A stretch of DNA of 64,000 nt from NCBI GenBank assembly GCA_014872785.1, contig WKFJ01000036.1, positions 1-64,000 of the forward strand, written 5' to 3'. Position 1 is the stretch's first letter, and each line of letters opens with the position of its first letter. The position numbers and the translations under genes were made by a program. This DNA is from Alteromonadaceae bacterium (GTDB lineage: Bacteria; Pseudomonadota; Gammaproteobacteria; Enterobacterales; Alteromonadaceae). The notes under the pieces are model-generated. The model worked only from the letters and a program-made list of their open reading frames with translations, did not search any database and was not told the origin of the DNA. Of the stretch, positions 47,393-57,282 are shown in pieces.

Positions 47393-47813
47393 TCGGATTC
47401 ATCCTGAATAAATTTAATAAGAAGCTATGCATTTGCATTTTCAGCAACGCCAAAAGATTATTTTGAATCAATAAAAAGTGCGTTATTCAATGCTAGCCTA
47501 AAACCAATGAATGTCATGCTAAGTTTCTGTATATATTCAACAAAATACGCAAGGACACACGTTGCAAACTGTAGTACAAAGTTAGCACAAATGTTGGAAT
47601 TGGTTCACCCTTAGCAAAGCTTGGGCATAAAATATTGAAAAAGATATGATGTTTTCCATCGATCAAGGTCGTTTTCTGCACGAACGCTTGGACGCAAGCC
47701 TATAAAATGAAGTAATCTTTACCAGTGGTTGATGTAATAAAAAATAAGTGCGTTAAACGCACACAAAAATAATAAAACACTAATTAGCCAACAAGGAGCA
47801 TCGTGAGCAGGCT
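47393..47813. promoter_or_regulatory. Divergent regulatory gap with repeated AAGTGCGTTA
   Basis: This gap of 421 bases has no gene I can support. The 10-mer AAGTGCGTTA occurs at 47476-47485 and again at 47746-47755. The second copy is part of a perfect palindrome (47748-47762). An AAGGAG lies at 47793-47798, 15 bases before the hybrid kinase ATG, which is long spacing. Confidence 0.5.
47748..47762. promoter_or_regulatory. Palindrome GTGCGTT-A-AACGCAC upstream of the hybrid kinase
   Basis: Perfect 7-bp arms flank one central A, 51 bases before the start codon. It could be a regulator operator or a small RNA hairpin in the leader. The shared half-site at 47478-47484 supports an operator. Confidence 0.5.
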
Positions 47814-50800
47814 ATGATAACGGTCTTGGACTTCCAACTGATTGACGAGTTACCGACTCTGTCACCATCTGTCCGCCTATTTAAGGGGCATTCGGACAAC
47901 GGTGACACGCTGTTGATCAAGGAATTACATGATTATGATGAGCAACGGCTCAAGCAATTCCGTTCCGAAATTGACAAACAAAAACACCTCAATATCAATT
48001 GCGTAAAGCCAGTAGATCTTTTTTTTGAGCATCAACTCAGTTATTTCGCTGTCATTCGCTGTGACCACAACTTTCTTTTGTTTGAGCAATACGTTGATAG
48101 TCTCAAACGCGATATTGAAGCTCAAATGGGAGCCTGCCTGGCGCTTTCGGAGTTTTTTGCAGAGTTTCACGATGCCGAACACTTGCTTGGTAACGTAAAC
48201 CTATCTGGAATCTTTTTCGATAAAACCGAATCTGAGTTTTTTACCGTAACATCGCAGCATTTTAATCAATACAGTCAGCAGTCGTTGAGCGATGGTGTAT
48301 CGGACTCAGAGCTAGCCCACTTATATACGCTCTCTCCAGAAGGTACTGGCCGTGTAAATCGAAAAATGGATTTGCGTTCAGACCTATACAGCTTAGGTAC
48401 TTTATTCTATCGCATACTTTTTGGCCGCTATCCGTTCCAAGCGGAAGATGCGATGGAGCTTATTCATGCACAAATAGCCCGAGAAGCAGATTACCCCGAC
48501 GAGATATCTCGTCGCTTACCTAATGTTTTAGTGACTATTGTCGAACGTTTATTGCGTAAGAACCCCAATGAGCGATACCAAACAATCAACGGTGTAACAG
48601 CAGACGTTAAAGCCTGTCTGCAACAGTTCAGAGCCGGCATTGCTAATGATGAAATTCAATTAGTGTCGACCGATCGTGGTATCGAGCTAAATTTCCCAGA
48701 CTTTTTATATGGCCGGGAAAAAGAGTTAGGTGAACTTACCCAAATTAATGATCAGTTACTGGAAAGTGGCAATGCTCATGTTGTCATTGTTGAGGGTGGC
48801 TCAGGCGTCGGTAAGTCAGCATTTATAAAAGAATTTGCCATGCCGCTCGCCAAACAGGGTGCAATGTTTGCTGTTGGTAAGAGTGAGCAATATAAGCGTT
48901 CAGCCAGTCATTCTGTGTTAGTGGCGGCTGTATCTGATTTATTAGAACAGTTCTTATTACAAGAGGACAAACAACTCGAACAATTTAGAGATTTGTTGCT
49001 GTCGGATATGGCATCCGAGTTAACGACTTTGGCGCCGTTGTTACCAAACTTAAAACTCATTCTGCAACAAAGCGATATGGGGGCAGCAGCTGAGATTACA
49101 GCTACTCAAGTTAATCTTGAGCAGGCGTTTTTCAAACTGTTCACGCTTTTGGGAAAATTAGAAAAGCAAATCATCTTGTTCCTCGATGACTTGCATTGGA
49201 TAGATAGCCTTTCCACCAATATCTTGAGCAATCTTTTTCAGCATCAATCACTGCCGAGGATATTGTTCTTATTTTCTTATCGCGACAATGAGGTCTCTGA
49301 AGATCACCCGGTTCAACATGTTTTGCGGATCATTCAAGGGCATGATATTGGCCTAGATGTCATTACTCTCACGCCACTAGATAGCGGTGCAACCCAGCAA
49401 TTCATTGAGGCTACTTTTTGGGAGACCACTTTTGATTTGTATGCACTGTGCGATGTTGTGCATCAAAAAACAGGTGGAAATCCGTTTTTTGTCCGAGAGT
49501 TTATCAAGAGCTTGGTAAACCAGAATTTTTTGTTTCAAGACGGTGAAAATATTTGGTCATGGCGCGAGCAAGCCATTTATCAACAGCGTATTACCGATAA
49601 CGTTGTTGATCTTGTTACGGCGCGCTTGGCGCGATTAGATTTACAAGAACTCTATTGTTTGAAATTAGCTGCATGTATTGGTAACAACGTGCCTTTGAGC
49701 ATTCTAAAACAGCTCTCTGCTAGTTATGAAATCGATTTGGAAAAATCCATAGATAATTGGATTAAAGATGGTTTGTTTGTCGGGCAGTTTAAAGACGAAA
49801 CACTGACAAGTTTGAGTTTCTCGCATGACCGCATTCAACAGGCCGCTTATCAAATGCCACTCAAGCGTTCGAATGCTGATTTTCATTTCCAAATTTCCGA
49901 TGCTTATCTTCAATCACGCGATGACGCATGGCTTAAGACAAATATCTTAGACATCATTACCCATATACATAACAGCTTGAGCGTACATCTCGAGCATCGC
50001 GATAACAAAGCACTTGCAAGGCTCTATTGGTGGGCAGGAAGCGCTGCTGAAGCCAATCATATATTTCAATCTGCTAAAGATTACTATCGACATGGCTGCT
50101 CGCTCATCACTACTCAGCACTGGCAACAAGATTATGAACTGTGTTTTCAGCTCAATCTTGGTTTGTGCAACATGCTCTATTTGGTGCAGGAATTTAAGGG
50201 ATTAGACGAAAAACTATTAAGCCTGATTGAACAAGCGCAAACATCATACGATGCCAAGTGCGCCAAAAAACTGCGCATTCTACTATTGATTGTCAATAAC
50301 GAAATGGTTCAGGCATTTGAGTTCGGCATGCAAGTGATTCAAAGTGAGAATCAAGACTTAAACGTTATTGCCGATGTGTCAGATTATTTTGCCATTGAAA
50401 CGCTGTATCCTGAAAAGGGTATCCAAGACATCGCTAACTTGCCCATTGCCACGGATAAGAATGAACTAATCATTCAGGAAATCATGAACACCCTGCACAC
50501 GCCAGCTTATATTGTCAGTCCAGACAAATACTTGATGGTTATGAATTGCAGTTTACAGGCGCTTTTGAAAGGTGGCTTAAGTAAGGTCGCATCCAAAGCA
50601 CTAATGGGACATGCTCAGCTGCTTGCGGGTGCGTTTGGACGCTATGATGAAGCGACGCTATTCGTTGAGGTTGCCGAACAGCTTGAAGAACAATTCCACT
50701 CGCAGCAGTCTTTTGCGGTGGAGCTTGAATTGGTCAAACACACGTCAATTATGCACTGGCGTTACCCATTGCGAGAGTCCATTCCTGCCTTAAAACAGAA

Positions 50801-53800
50801 CTATTATTTGGGGCTTGAGAATGGGTTTGTCGAATACGCATTCCATTCTTTGTTATTCCAGAGTTTTTACAGTCTTTTCACTGGCGAGTCTCTGGATAAG
50901 GTGAATCAAGACCTAGAAAGCGCAATCAGTATTTTTACTCAGAAGCAGCAACTATATCATGTGGGATATGCCAAGATATGGCACCAGCTTTTATGGAATC
51001 TCCATGCAAAAGTAGAAGACCCCACCATACTCACAGGGCCATCTTTCCAAGAAACTGATGATGTTTCAGTACTGTTAGAAACCAATAACGTTACTACGCT
51101 GCTGTGTTATTACATTGCTAAGATGGTGTTGTGTTATCACTTCGACCGTATTGATACTGCGACAGAGTTTGCCGAAAAGGCGGAGGCACTGTTAGAGGTC
51201 GCTCCTGGCTTGTATCATGTCACTGAGTTTTATTGCTTCAAAACGTTAATCTATTTGAAGCGACTACAAGATACTGACAAGTCGTCACCACAGTGGCAGG
51301 AATATTTTGATGTTGTCGCAGGACTTCAAAGCCGCATTTTAACGTGGATTTCGGATGGTTCTGCAAACCACGAACATCAAGCTGCACTCATTGCCGCAGA
51401 ACTTGCTGCTATCGATGACAATCCCAGTGCATGGAAGTTTTATTCCAAAGCCATCACCTTGGCCAACAAACATCAATTTACCCAGTATTCGGCATTGGCT
51501 CACGAGCTTTACGGAAATTATTGGCGCAAGCAAGGTGAATACGAAAATAGCGTCGCCCAGCATGAATTGGCATATAAAAAGTATAATGAATGGCAGGCAT
51601 TTAATTTAAGTGAGCGCTTACTAGAAAAACATTCTGACCTGAAGCGTAAAGTCGACAAAGAAGTGGCGGTTGTGCCAGCGGGTACAGAGAATAGCCTGGA
51701 TTTAGCCAGTATTCTCAAAGCTGCGGAAACCTTAACCGGTGCTGTGGACTTTGAAGCGTTTATTGAACGTATGATGGCGATCATTGTGGAAAATGCGGGC
51801 GCGCAGCGCGGGTGCATTTTGTTTTACCAAAATGACGAGATTACCCTCGAAACCTGTTACCCCACACCGATACCGCGAGAGGAAATACCCTCCACATTGC
51901 TCAATTACGTATCGCGCACTATGCAACCCTATATCGTTGACGATAGTGCGAAAGAGTCGAAGTTAAACATTGGACTTAAGAGCATTGGCAAATTGCCACA
52001 ATCTATGTTGTTCATTCCAATTGTTGTGTCAGGTGACTTACGCGGTGTTTTGTATCTTGAGCACAAAGACCTCACTGGATTCTTCAAAGATGACAGGGTA
52101 GATGTATTGCAGCTTCTCGCTAATCAAACTGCCATCTTGTTTGACAATGCCAGACTCTATAACCAAGTATTGGCAAGTAATAAAAACCTCGAGCGCAAAG
52201 TTGAGCAGCGTACAGAAGAATTGGCTAGTGCTAAGCTACGGGCAGAAGAAGCTACGGCAGCGAAGTCAAACTTCTTGGCCAATATGAGCCACGAAATTCG
52301 TACGCCAATGAATGCTGTAATTGGTTTATCGCGGCTTGCACTACGCAAGCAAAAACACCCCGAACACCGGGATTATCTGGAGAAAATTTTAAGTTCCTCA
52401 GAAGCACTGTTGACGCTAATAAACGATATTCTGGATTTCTCCAAGATCGAAGCGCAAAAACTGACGCTTGAACACACCCAGTTTAGTCTGGAGTCATCTC
52501 TAAGACGGGTTATCAATTTGCATTCGCACAAGATGCATGAGAAGCATTTGGAGTTTGTGCTGTCAGTAGAATCTGACGTACCCGATGCTCTAATGGGGGA
52601 TCCGCTCCGACTTGAACAAATTATGATCAACCTGGTCAGCAATGCGATCAAGTTTACCGAGAAAGGGTATGTCCAGGTCACCATTCGTCCAGAGAAGGTG
52701 GCAGGTGATAAAATTACCCTGTACTTCTCAATTAAGGACAGCGGCATTGGCATGAGTGAAGAGCAGGCGGGACGCTTATTCCAGTCATTCAGCCAAGCCG
52801 ACGAAAGCGTCACCCGTAAATATGGCGGCACAGGTTTGGGACTTGCCATCTGTAAACAGCTTTGTCAGATGATGTCAGGTGAGATATGGGTAACCAGTGA
52901 GCTTGAAAAAGGCTCAGATTTTCAGTTTCGAGTAGAGCTCGGTCGCGCTGAGTCCGGCGAGCAACCAGTTTCGCTGGCACATCCAGGCGGTATGAGAGCA
53001 CTCGTTGTTGATGATATGGCAATCGCTCGAAAGGTTTTGTGTGATTACTTAGTTGGACTTGGCATTCAAACGGATACGGCGACCAATGGTCAAGAAGCAT
53101 TGAGTGCAGTAATGAGCGCTGATCAGCAAAATCGCTCTTACGATATGGTATTGATGGATTGGAAAATGCCTGAAATGGATGGTTTGACTGCGTCTAAACT
53201 CATCCGCGACCAAGTCAGTGGCAAAACGCCACATATTCTTATGGTGTCAGCCTACGATCGAGAAGAGGTGCAGCAAAGCCAACCTACCAGTATGATTGAC
53301 GATTTTATTGAGAAGCCAGTTAGTGCATCCACGCTGATAGATAAAATCAACGGTATCCTTGGCAACAATAAAACGGTCGACATTGATACTTTGCTGGGTG
53401 ACAAAATCCCAGATCTCGTTGGCTACAGGTTGTTGTTAGTGGAAGACAACAAAATTAATCAACAAGTGGCCATGGAGTTTTTAACTGATACCGGAGCCGC
53501 CATTGATGTTGCCAACAATGGCTTGGAAGCCATTGAAGCAGTTACTAATGTCGAGTTCGATCTTATTTTTATGGACATTCAGATGCCGAAGATGGATGGA
53601 TTAACAGCGACTCGGAAGATCAGAGAGTTCAATACCGCGGTACCTATAGTGGCAATGACCGCGCATGCGATGGAAGGTGACCGTGAGAAAAGTCTTGCGG
53701 TAGGTATGAATGACCACGTGACCAAACCAATAGAACCCGATGCACTCTACCGAATGTTGTCTGCTACCTTGGGTGAATCAAAACAAAAGATTGCGAGAAA

Positions 53801-54440
53801 GGTCGAACTACCAAGCGTACAGCATGATATTCCGATAGATAACACCAATGAAACACAACGCATACGTCAGTTGGGAATATTGGATGTAGATTCAGCGATA
53901 GAGCGTTTCCAAGGTAAAACACAGCTCTATGAAGAACTCGCAAGAGATTTTGTGAAAGACTATAGCGTTATCGCAAAACAGCTCAAGCCATTGGCTGAAA
54001 GTGGTGACAATGAGCTTCTGCATCGAAAAATACATTCATTGAAGTCCAACACGGCGTACATTGGCGCGATGGAGTTGTCGCGTAACGTAGCTGTTTTGGA
54101 GCAAATGATTTTAGATGCTGTGGACTTTGAGTTAGAGTTGCACGTCGTCGTAGAAGAGTTAACTGAACTACTGGAAAAGCTACGCACTGTTTATCCAAAT
54201 GTGGAAGCCGAAGAAGAGGACAAGCCAGAACAGGCGTTGGATTGCCACGGATTGTTAAACTTAATTCAACCTATGTTGAAAGCTTCGGATTTCAATGTGG
54301 AGATCGAGATAGCTAAGTTAGTGTCCACGTGTGCAGACGAGGCACAACGCGAGCGAGCTGAGCACCTTTTACAATTAGTTGATGATATGGAATTTGAAGA
54401 AGCTTTTGACCTAGTGTCAGAATGGCTAACTGAATTCTAA
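47814..54440 (+). CDS. Giant hybrid signalling protein: pseudokinase, AAA-type ATPase, GAF, histidine kinase, two receivers, HPt
   Basis: The 2208 residues run in this order. A Ser/Thr-kinase-like domain (about 1-270) keeps the Lys (K36) and SPEGTGRVNRKMDLRSDLYS, but the HRD catalytic loop reads LGNVNLSG with Asn at 127, and no DFG is visible. An ATPase domain follows (about 295-560; GGSGVGKS near 329-336, Walker B LFLDDLHWID near 452). Next are a long helical, TPR-like region (about 650-1270), GAF (about 1310-1445), a coiled coil, HisKA with His1493, HATPase (GGTGLGLAICKQ), receivers with Asp1782 and Asp1921, and HPt with His2074. Relatives of this layout exist, some with active-looking kinase domains. 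It heads a three-gene set; ligand unknown. Confidence 0.9.
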   Translation: MITVLDFQLIDELPTLSPSVRLFKGHSDNGDTLLIKELHDYDEQRLKQFRSEIDKQKHLNINCVKPVDLFFEHQLSYFAVIRCDHNFLLFEQYVDSLKRDIEAQMGACLALSEFFAEFHDAEHLLGNVNLSGIFFDKTESEFFTVTSQHFNQYSQQSLSDGVSDSELAHLYTLSPEGTGRVNRKMDLRSDLYSLGTLFYRILFGRYPFQAEDAMELIHAQIAREADYPDEISRRLPNVLVTIVERLLRKNPNERYQTINGVTADVKACLQQFRAGIANDEIQLVSTDRGIELNFPDFLYGREKELGELTQINDQLLESGNAHVVIVEGGSGVGKSAFIKEFAMPLAKQGAMFAVGKSEQYKRSASHSVLVAAVSDLLEQFLLQEDKQLEQFRDLLLSDMASELTTLAPLLPNLKLILQQSDMGAAAEITATQVNLEQAFFKLFTLLGKLEKQIILFLDDLHWIDSLSTNILSNLFQHQSLPRILFLFSYRDNEVSEDHPVQHVLRIIQGHDIGLDVITLTPLDSGATQQFIEATFWETTFDLYALCDVVHQKTGGNPFFVREFIKSLVNQNFLFQDGENIWSWREQAIYQQRITDNVVDLVTARLARLDLQELYCLKLAACIGNNVPLSILKQLSASYEIDLEKSIDNWIKDGLFVGQFKDETLTSLSFSHDRIQQAAYQMPLKRSNADFHFQISDAYLQSRDDAWLKTNILDIITHIHNSLSVHLEHRDNKALARLYWWAGSAAEANHIFQSAKDYYRHGCSLITTQHWQQDYELCFQLNLGLCNMLYLVQEFKGLDEKLLSLIEQAQTSYDAKCAKKLRILLLIVNNEMVQAFEFGMQVIQSENQDLNVIADVSDYFAIETLYPEKGIQDIANLPIATDKNELIIQEIMNTLHTPAYIVSPDKYLMVMNCSLQALLKGGLSKVASKALMGHAQLLAGAFGRYDEATLFVEVAEQLEEQFHSQQSFAVELELVKHTSIMHWRYPLRESIPALKQNYYLGLENGFVEYAFHSLLFQSFYSLFTGESLDKVNQDLESAISIFTQKQQLYHVGYAKIWHQLLWNLHAKVEDPTILTGPSFQETDDVSVLLETNNVTTLLCYYIAKMVLCYHFDRIDTATEFAEKAEALLEVAPGLYHVTEFYCFKTLIYLKRLQDTDKSSPQWQEYFDVVAGLQSRILTWISDGSANHEHQAALIAAELAAIDDNPSAWKFYSKAITLANKHQFTQYSALAHELYGNYWRKQGEYENSVAQHELAYKKYNEWQAFNLSERLLEKHSDLKRKVDKEVAVVPAGTENSLDLASILKAAETLTGAVDFEAFIERMMAIIVENAGAQRGCILFYQNDEITLETCYPTPIPREEIPSTLLNYVSRTMQPYIVDDSAKESKLNIGLKSIGKLPQSMLFIPIVVSGDLRGVLYLEHKDLTGFFKDDRVDVLQLLANQTAILFDNARLYNQVLASNKNLERKVEQRTEELASAKLRAEEATAAKSNFLANMSHEIRTPMNAVIGLSRLALRKQKHPEHRDYLEKILSSSEALLTLINDILDFSKIEAQKLTLEHTQFSLESSLRRVINLHSHKMHEKHLEFVLSVESDVPDALMGDPLRLEQIMINLVSNAIKFTEKGYVQVTIRPEKVAGDKITLYFSIKDSGIGMSEEQAGRLFQSFSQADESVTRKYGGTGLGLAICKQLCQMMSGEIWVTSELEKGSDFQFRVELGRAESGEQPVSLAHPGGMRALVVDDMAIARKVLCDYLVGLGIQTDTATNGQEALSAVMSADQQNRSYDMVLMDWKMPEMDGLTASKLIRDQVSGKTPHILMVSAYDREEVQQSQPTSMIDDFIEKPVSASTLIDKINGILGNNKTVDIDTLLGDKIPDLVGYRLLLVEDNKINQQVAMEFLTDTGAAIDVANNGLEAIEAVTNVEFDLIFMDIQMPKMDGLTATRKIREFNTAVPIVAMTAHAMEGDREKSLAVGMNDHVTKPIEPDALYRMLSATLGESKQKIARKVELPSVQHDIPIDNTNETQRIRQLGILDVDSAIERFQGKTQLYEELARDFVKDYSVIAKQLKPLAESGDNELLHRKIHSLKSNTAYIGAMELSRNVAVLEQMILDAVDFELELHVVVEELTELLEKLRTVYPNVEAEEEDKPEQALDCHGLLNLIQPMLKASDFNVEIEIAKLVSTCADEAQRERAEHLLQLVDDMEFEEAFDLVSEWLTEF

Positions 54441-54470
54441 ATGTTAAATATTTTATAACCAAAATCGCAA

Positions 54471-55391
54471 ATGAATAACGAAAAACCCAAAATTTTGCTG
54501 GTGGATGACGAGAAGGCTAACTTGAAAGTGCTTTCTGATTTGTTAAAGGACGAAGCACAGCTCTACGTAGCAAAAAGTGGTTTTCAAGCCTTAGAAAAAG
54601 CAAATAAGTTGTTGCCGGATCTTATTCTCTTAGATGTCGTTATGCCAGATATGGACGGCTTTGAAGTTATTAAACAATTGAAATCGACCTCAGCGACACA
54701 AATGATTCCGGTTATTTTTGTGACGGGTTTGACAGATTTAGTTTTCGAGGAAAAAGGCTTGGGTTTAGGTGCCTGCGATTACATTCTCAAGCCCTATCAT
54801 TCGGTAATTGTAAAAGCGCGAGTTAAATTACATTTGCAGTTAGTTCGACAACGCAAATTACTCGAAAAACTTGCCCTTATTGACCCGTTAACGACGATTG
54901 CCAATCGCAGAAAGTACGAAGAAGTTCTTGATTTAGAGTGGCGCTCGACGGTTAGAGCGGGTAGTTGCCTGTCGATAGCCATGATAGACGTTGATAACTT
55001 TAAGCAATTTAACGATCGTTTTGGTCACCCCGCAGGCGATGAGGTGCTAGAAAGAATAGCGAAGACCTTGGCTCAACAGCTCAACCGAGCCAAAGATTTT
55101 ATTGCACGCTACGGCGGCGAAGAATTTATTATTCTACTCCCCGATACTGATAGTGAAGGCGCTAAAATGATCATGAATCATTGCCGCGTGGCGATTGAAA
55201 ACATGGCGGTATCGCATACCGAGTCTTTGCATAGAGTGGTAACTGTGTCGGTTGGAGGGGTGACTGTTGCTCCTACCAAAGCGACTAATCGTGCGGAGGT
55301 GCTGCTGCAAGCTGATAAGATGTTGTATGAGGCGAAGCAAAAAGGCCGTAACACGGTAGTTTGGAAACAGTTGGATGCGAAAGAGGGATAG
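54471..55391 (+). CDS. Response regulator with GGDEF diguanylate cyclase domain
   Basis: These 306 residues comprise a receiver domain (about 6-125, phospho-acceptor Asp55 in LLDVVMPDMDG) and a GGDEF domain (about 135-300). The active-site motif is GGEEF at 215-219, so synthesis of cyclic di-GMP is likely. The RxxD inhibitory I-site (RAKD, 206-209) lies five residues upstream, implying product inhibition. It begins 30 bases after the giant hybrid kinase and is a plausible target of its HPt domain. The receiver closely resembles that of the next protein. Confidence 0.93.
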   Translation: MNNEKPKILLVDDEKANLKVLSDLLKDEAQLYVAKSGFQALEKANKLLPDLILLDVVMPDMDGFEVIKQLKSTSATQMIPVIFVTGLTDLVFEEKGLGLGACDYILKPYHSVIVKARVKLHLQLVRQRKLLEKLALIDPLTTIANRRKYEEVLDLEWRSTVRAGSCLSIAMIDVDNFKQFNDRFGHPAGDEVLERIAKTLAQQLNRAKDFIARYGGEEFIILLPDTDSEGAKMIMNHCRVAIENMAVSHTESLHRVVTVSVGGVTVAPTKATNRAEVLLQADKMLYEAKQKGRNTVVWKQLDAKEG

Positions 55392-55392
55392 T

Positions 55393-57282
55393 GTGGAAAA
55401 CCTGAGATTTGCGGAAGAAAAGCCACGTATACTTATTGTTGATGACCAAAAAGCTAATCTCAAAATATTGACCGAGTTATTGAGTGACGAGGCTGAAATT
55501 TCGCTCGCCAAAAGTGGCGCACAGGCGATCGATAAATCCCTGAAGTTGCTACCAGATTTGATTCTTTTAGACATTGTAATGCCTGAAATGGACGGCTTTG
55601 AAACCTTGAAGCGGTTGCGCAGTATCGAGTCATTAAAAGAAGTCCCCATCATTTTCATCACTGGTCTAGACACTGCTGACAACGAGATCTATGGCTTAGA
55701 CTTAGGGGCACATGATTATATAAGAAAACCCTTCAACCCTTCGGTTGTTAAGTCGCGCATTGCCACTCACCTCAAAGTAATTAAGCAAACCAAAAAGTTG
55801 AGAGACTTGTCTATTCGGCTCAAAGAAGCGGACGAGGCAAAGAGCCGTTTTCTGGCAAATATGAGTCACGAGATCCGTACACCACTCACCGCGATTATTG
55901 GTTACGCGGAACTGATTCAGCTAGGTGATCTTGCCGAAATGCAAAATGATGAAGCGGTAAATATAATCTCTAACAGTGGTAAGCACTTACTTAACTTGAT
56001 AAACGATATTTTGGATTTATCCAAAATAGAAGCTGAAAAACTACAAATTGAACGTTTGCATGTTGATTTGCCAAACTTAATCGATGGCATTCAGTCCATA
56101 GTGAGGCCCAAAGCCGAAGTGAAAAAGCTGGATTTTATTGTCGACCTCAAATTCCCCATCCCGGCGACGATAATTACCGATCCAACCCGCTTAAAGCAGA
56201 TATTAATTAACCTTATCAACAATGCGATTAAGTTCACTGAAACAGGTTCGGTGAAATTGGAAATGAGCTGCATCGGCAACAAGTTAAGATTTTCAGTAGT
56301 CGATACGGGGATTGGTATCAGTGCCGAGCAACAAAACAAAATTTTCAGCGCCTTTGAACAAGCAGATGTAACCGTGACACGAAAATTTGGGGGCACCGGA
56401 CTGGGTCTAAACATTTCTAAGTACCTAGCCAAAAAACTAGGTGGTGACATTACCGTAACCAGTATGCAAGGCGTTGGCAGCAATTTTACTGCTGAGATAG
56501 CGATAGAAGAAGCCGAAGGCTGTGTTTGGATGCATTCTAAAGAAGAATACGTTGAAACATTACACAACAAACGCAAGCGTGACGAGATAACAACTAAAGT
56601 GTCAGGTAAAGTATTGCTCGCTGATGATCAAAACGAGCTGCGCATGTTAATAGGTATGATGTTGCGCAAAGTAGGTATAGAAGTCACAGCGGTTGAAAAT
56701 GGGAAACAGTTGGTCGAAGCCGCTAAATCACAGTCGTTTGATTTAATTCTTTCTGATATTCACATGCCTGTTATGGGGGGAGAAGAAGCGATTTTGGCGT
56801 TGCAGCAAGAAGGGATTGATGTACCTACCATTGCGCTAACTGCTAATGCGATGAAGCATGAAGTTGAACAGTACATCAATAAAGGTTTTTCAGACCACTT
56901 GAGCAAGCCCATACAACGCGAAGAGTTTTATCGAAAGTTAGCGGTTTATTTAAGTAAGGAAGGATTACAGTCGCCAAACGTAGATTTGTCCTCAGCGGTT
57001 AAAATGCAATTACTTGAACAATTCAAGCAAGGACTTCCAAACCGACTAGACGCTCTGGAAAGTGCTTTTCTTGCTCAAGACTGGGGGGCTGTTAAGTTGC
57101 TTTCCCACAGTTTGAAGGGCGCATCAAAATCATTTGGATATATTTCGGTAGGCGACGCCGCCATCGATATTGAAGCGCTTGCGACGGCAGTTGAATTTGA
57201 TAATGAGCGAGCGAATGAGCTGGCGTCTGCAATAATCAAACTCAAAGATATTGCTGCTGAAGAACTAGTAACGGTTACTTAG
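55393..57282 (+). CDS. Hybrid histidine kinase with N-terminal receiver, C-terminal receiver and HPt
   Basis: The 629 residues are an N-terminal receiver (Asp60), a linker helix, HisKA with His159 in NMSHEIRTPLT, HATPase (GGTGLGLNIS), a second receiver with Asp455 in LSDIHMPVMGG, and an HPt domain with His572 in LSHSLKGASKS. There is no membrane segment, so it is cytoplasmic and driven by another phosphodonor. The GTG at 55393 is preferred (GAGGG five bases upstream, right after the previous stop); an ATG at 55375 would overlap the previous gene by 17 bases. The first receiver is near-duplicate of the one in the preceding protein. Confidence 0.9.
   Translation: MENLRFAEEKPRILIVDDQKANLKILTELLSDEAEISLAKSGAQAIDKSLKLLPDLILLDIVMPEMDGFETLKRLRSIESLKEVPIIFITGLDTADNEIYGLDLGAHDYIRKPFNPSVVKSRIATHLKVIKQTKKLRDLSIRLKEADEAKSRFLANMSHEIRTPLTAIIGYAELIQLGDLAEMQNDEAVNIISNSGKHLLNLINDILDLSKIEAEKLQIERLHVDLPNLIDGIQSIVRPKAEVKKLDFIVDLKFPIPATIITDPTRLKQILINLINNAIKFTETGSVKLEMSCIGNKLRFSVVDTGIGISAEQQNKIFSAFEQADVTVTRKFGGTGLGLNISKYLAKKLGGDITVTSMQGVGSNFTAEIAIEEAEGCVWMHSKEEYVETLHNKRKRDEITTKVSGKVLLADDQNELRMLIGMMLRKVGIEVTAVENGKQLVEAAKSQSFDLILSDIHMPVMGGEEAILALQQEGIDVPTIALTANAMKHEVEQYINKGFSDHLSKPIQREEFYRKLAVYLSKEGLQSPNVDLSSAVKMQLLEQFKQGLPNRLDALESAFLAQDWGAVKLLSHSLKGASKSFGYISVGDAAIDIEALATAVEFDNERANELASAIIKLKDIAAEELVTVT

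Noticed and set aside
55134-55682. 182-codon minus-strand frame
   Set aside because: It is antisense to the cyclase and hybrid kinase genes and has a composition typical of a shadow frame.
56091-56576. 161-codon minus-strand frame in the hybrid kinase
   Set aside because: It lies opposite the conserved HATPase domain and shows no family features.
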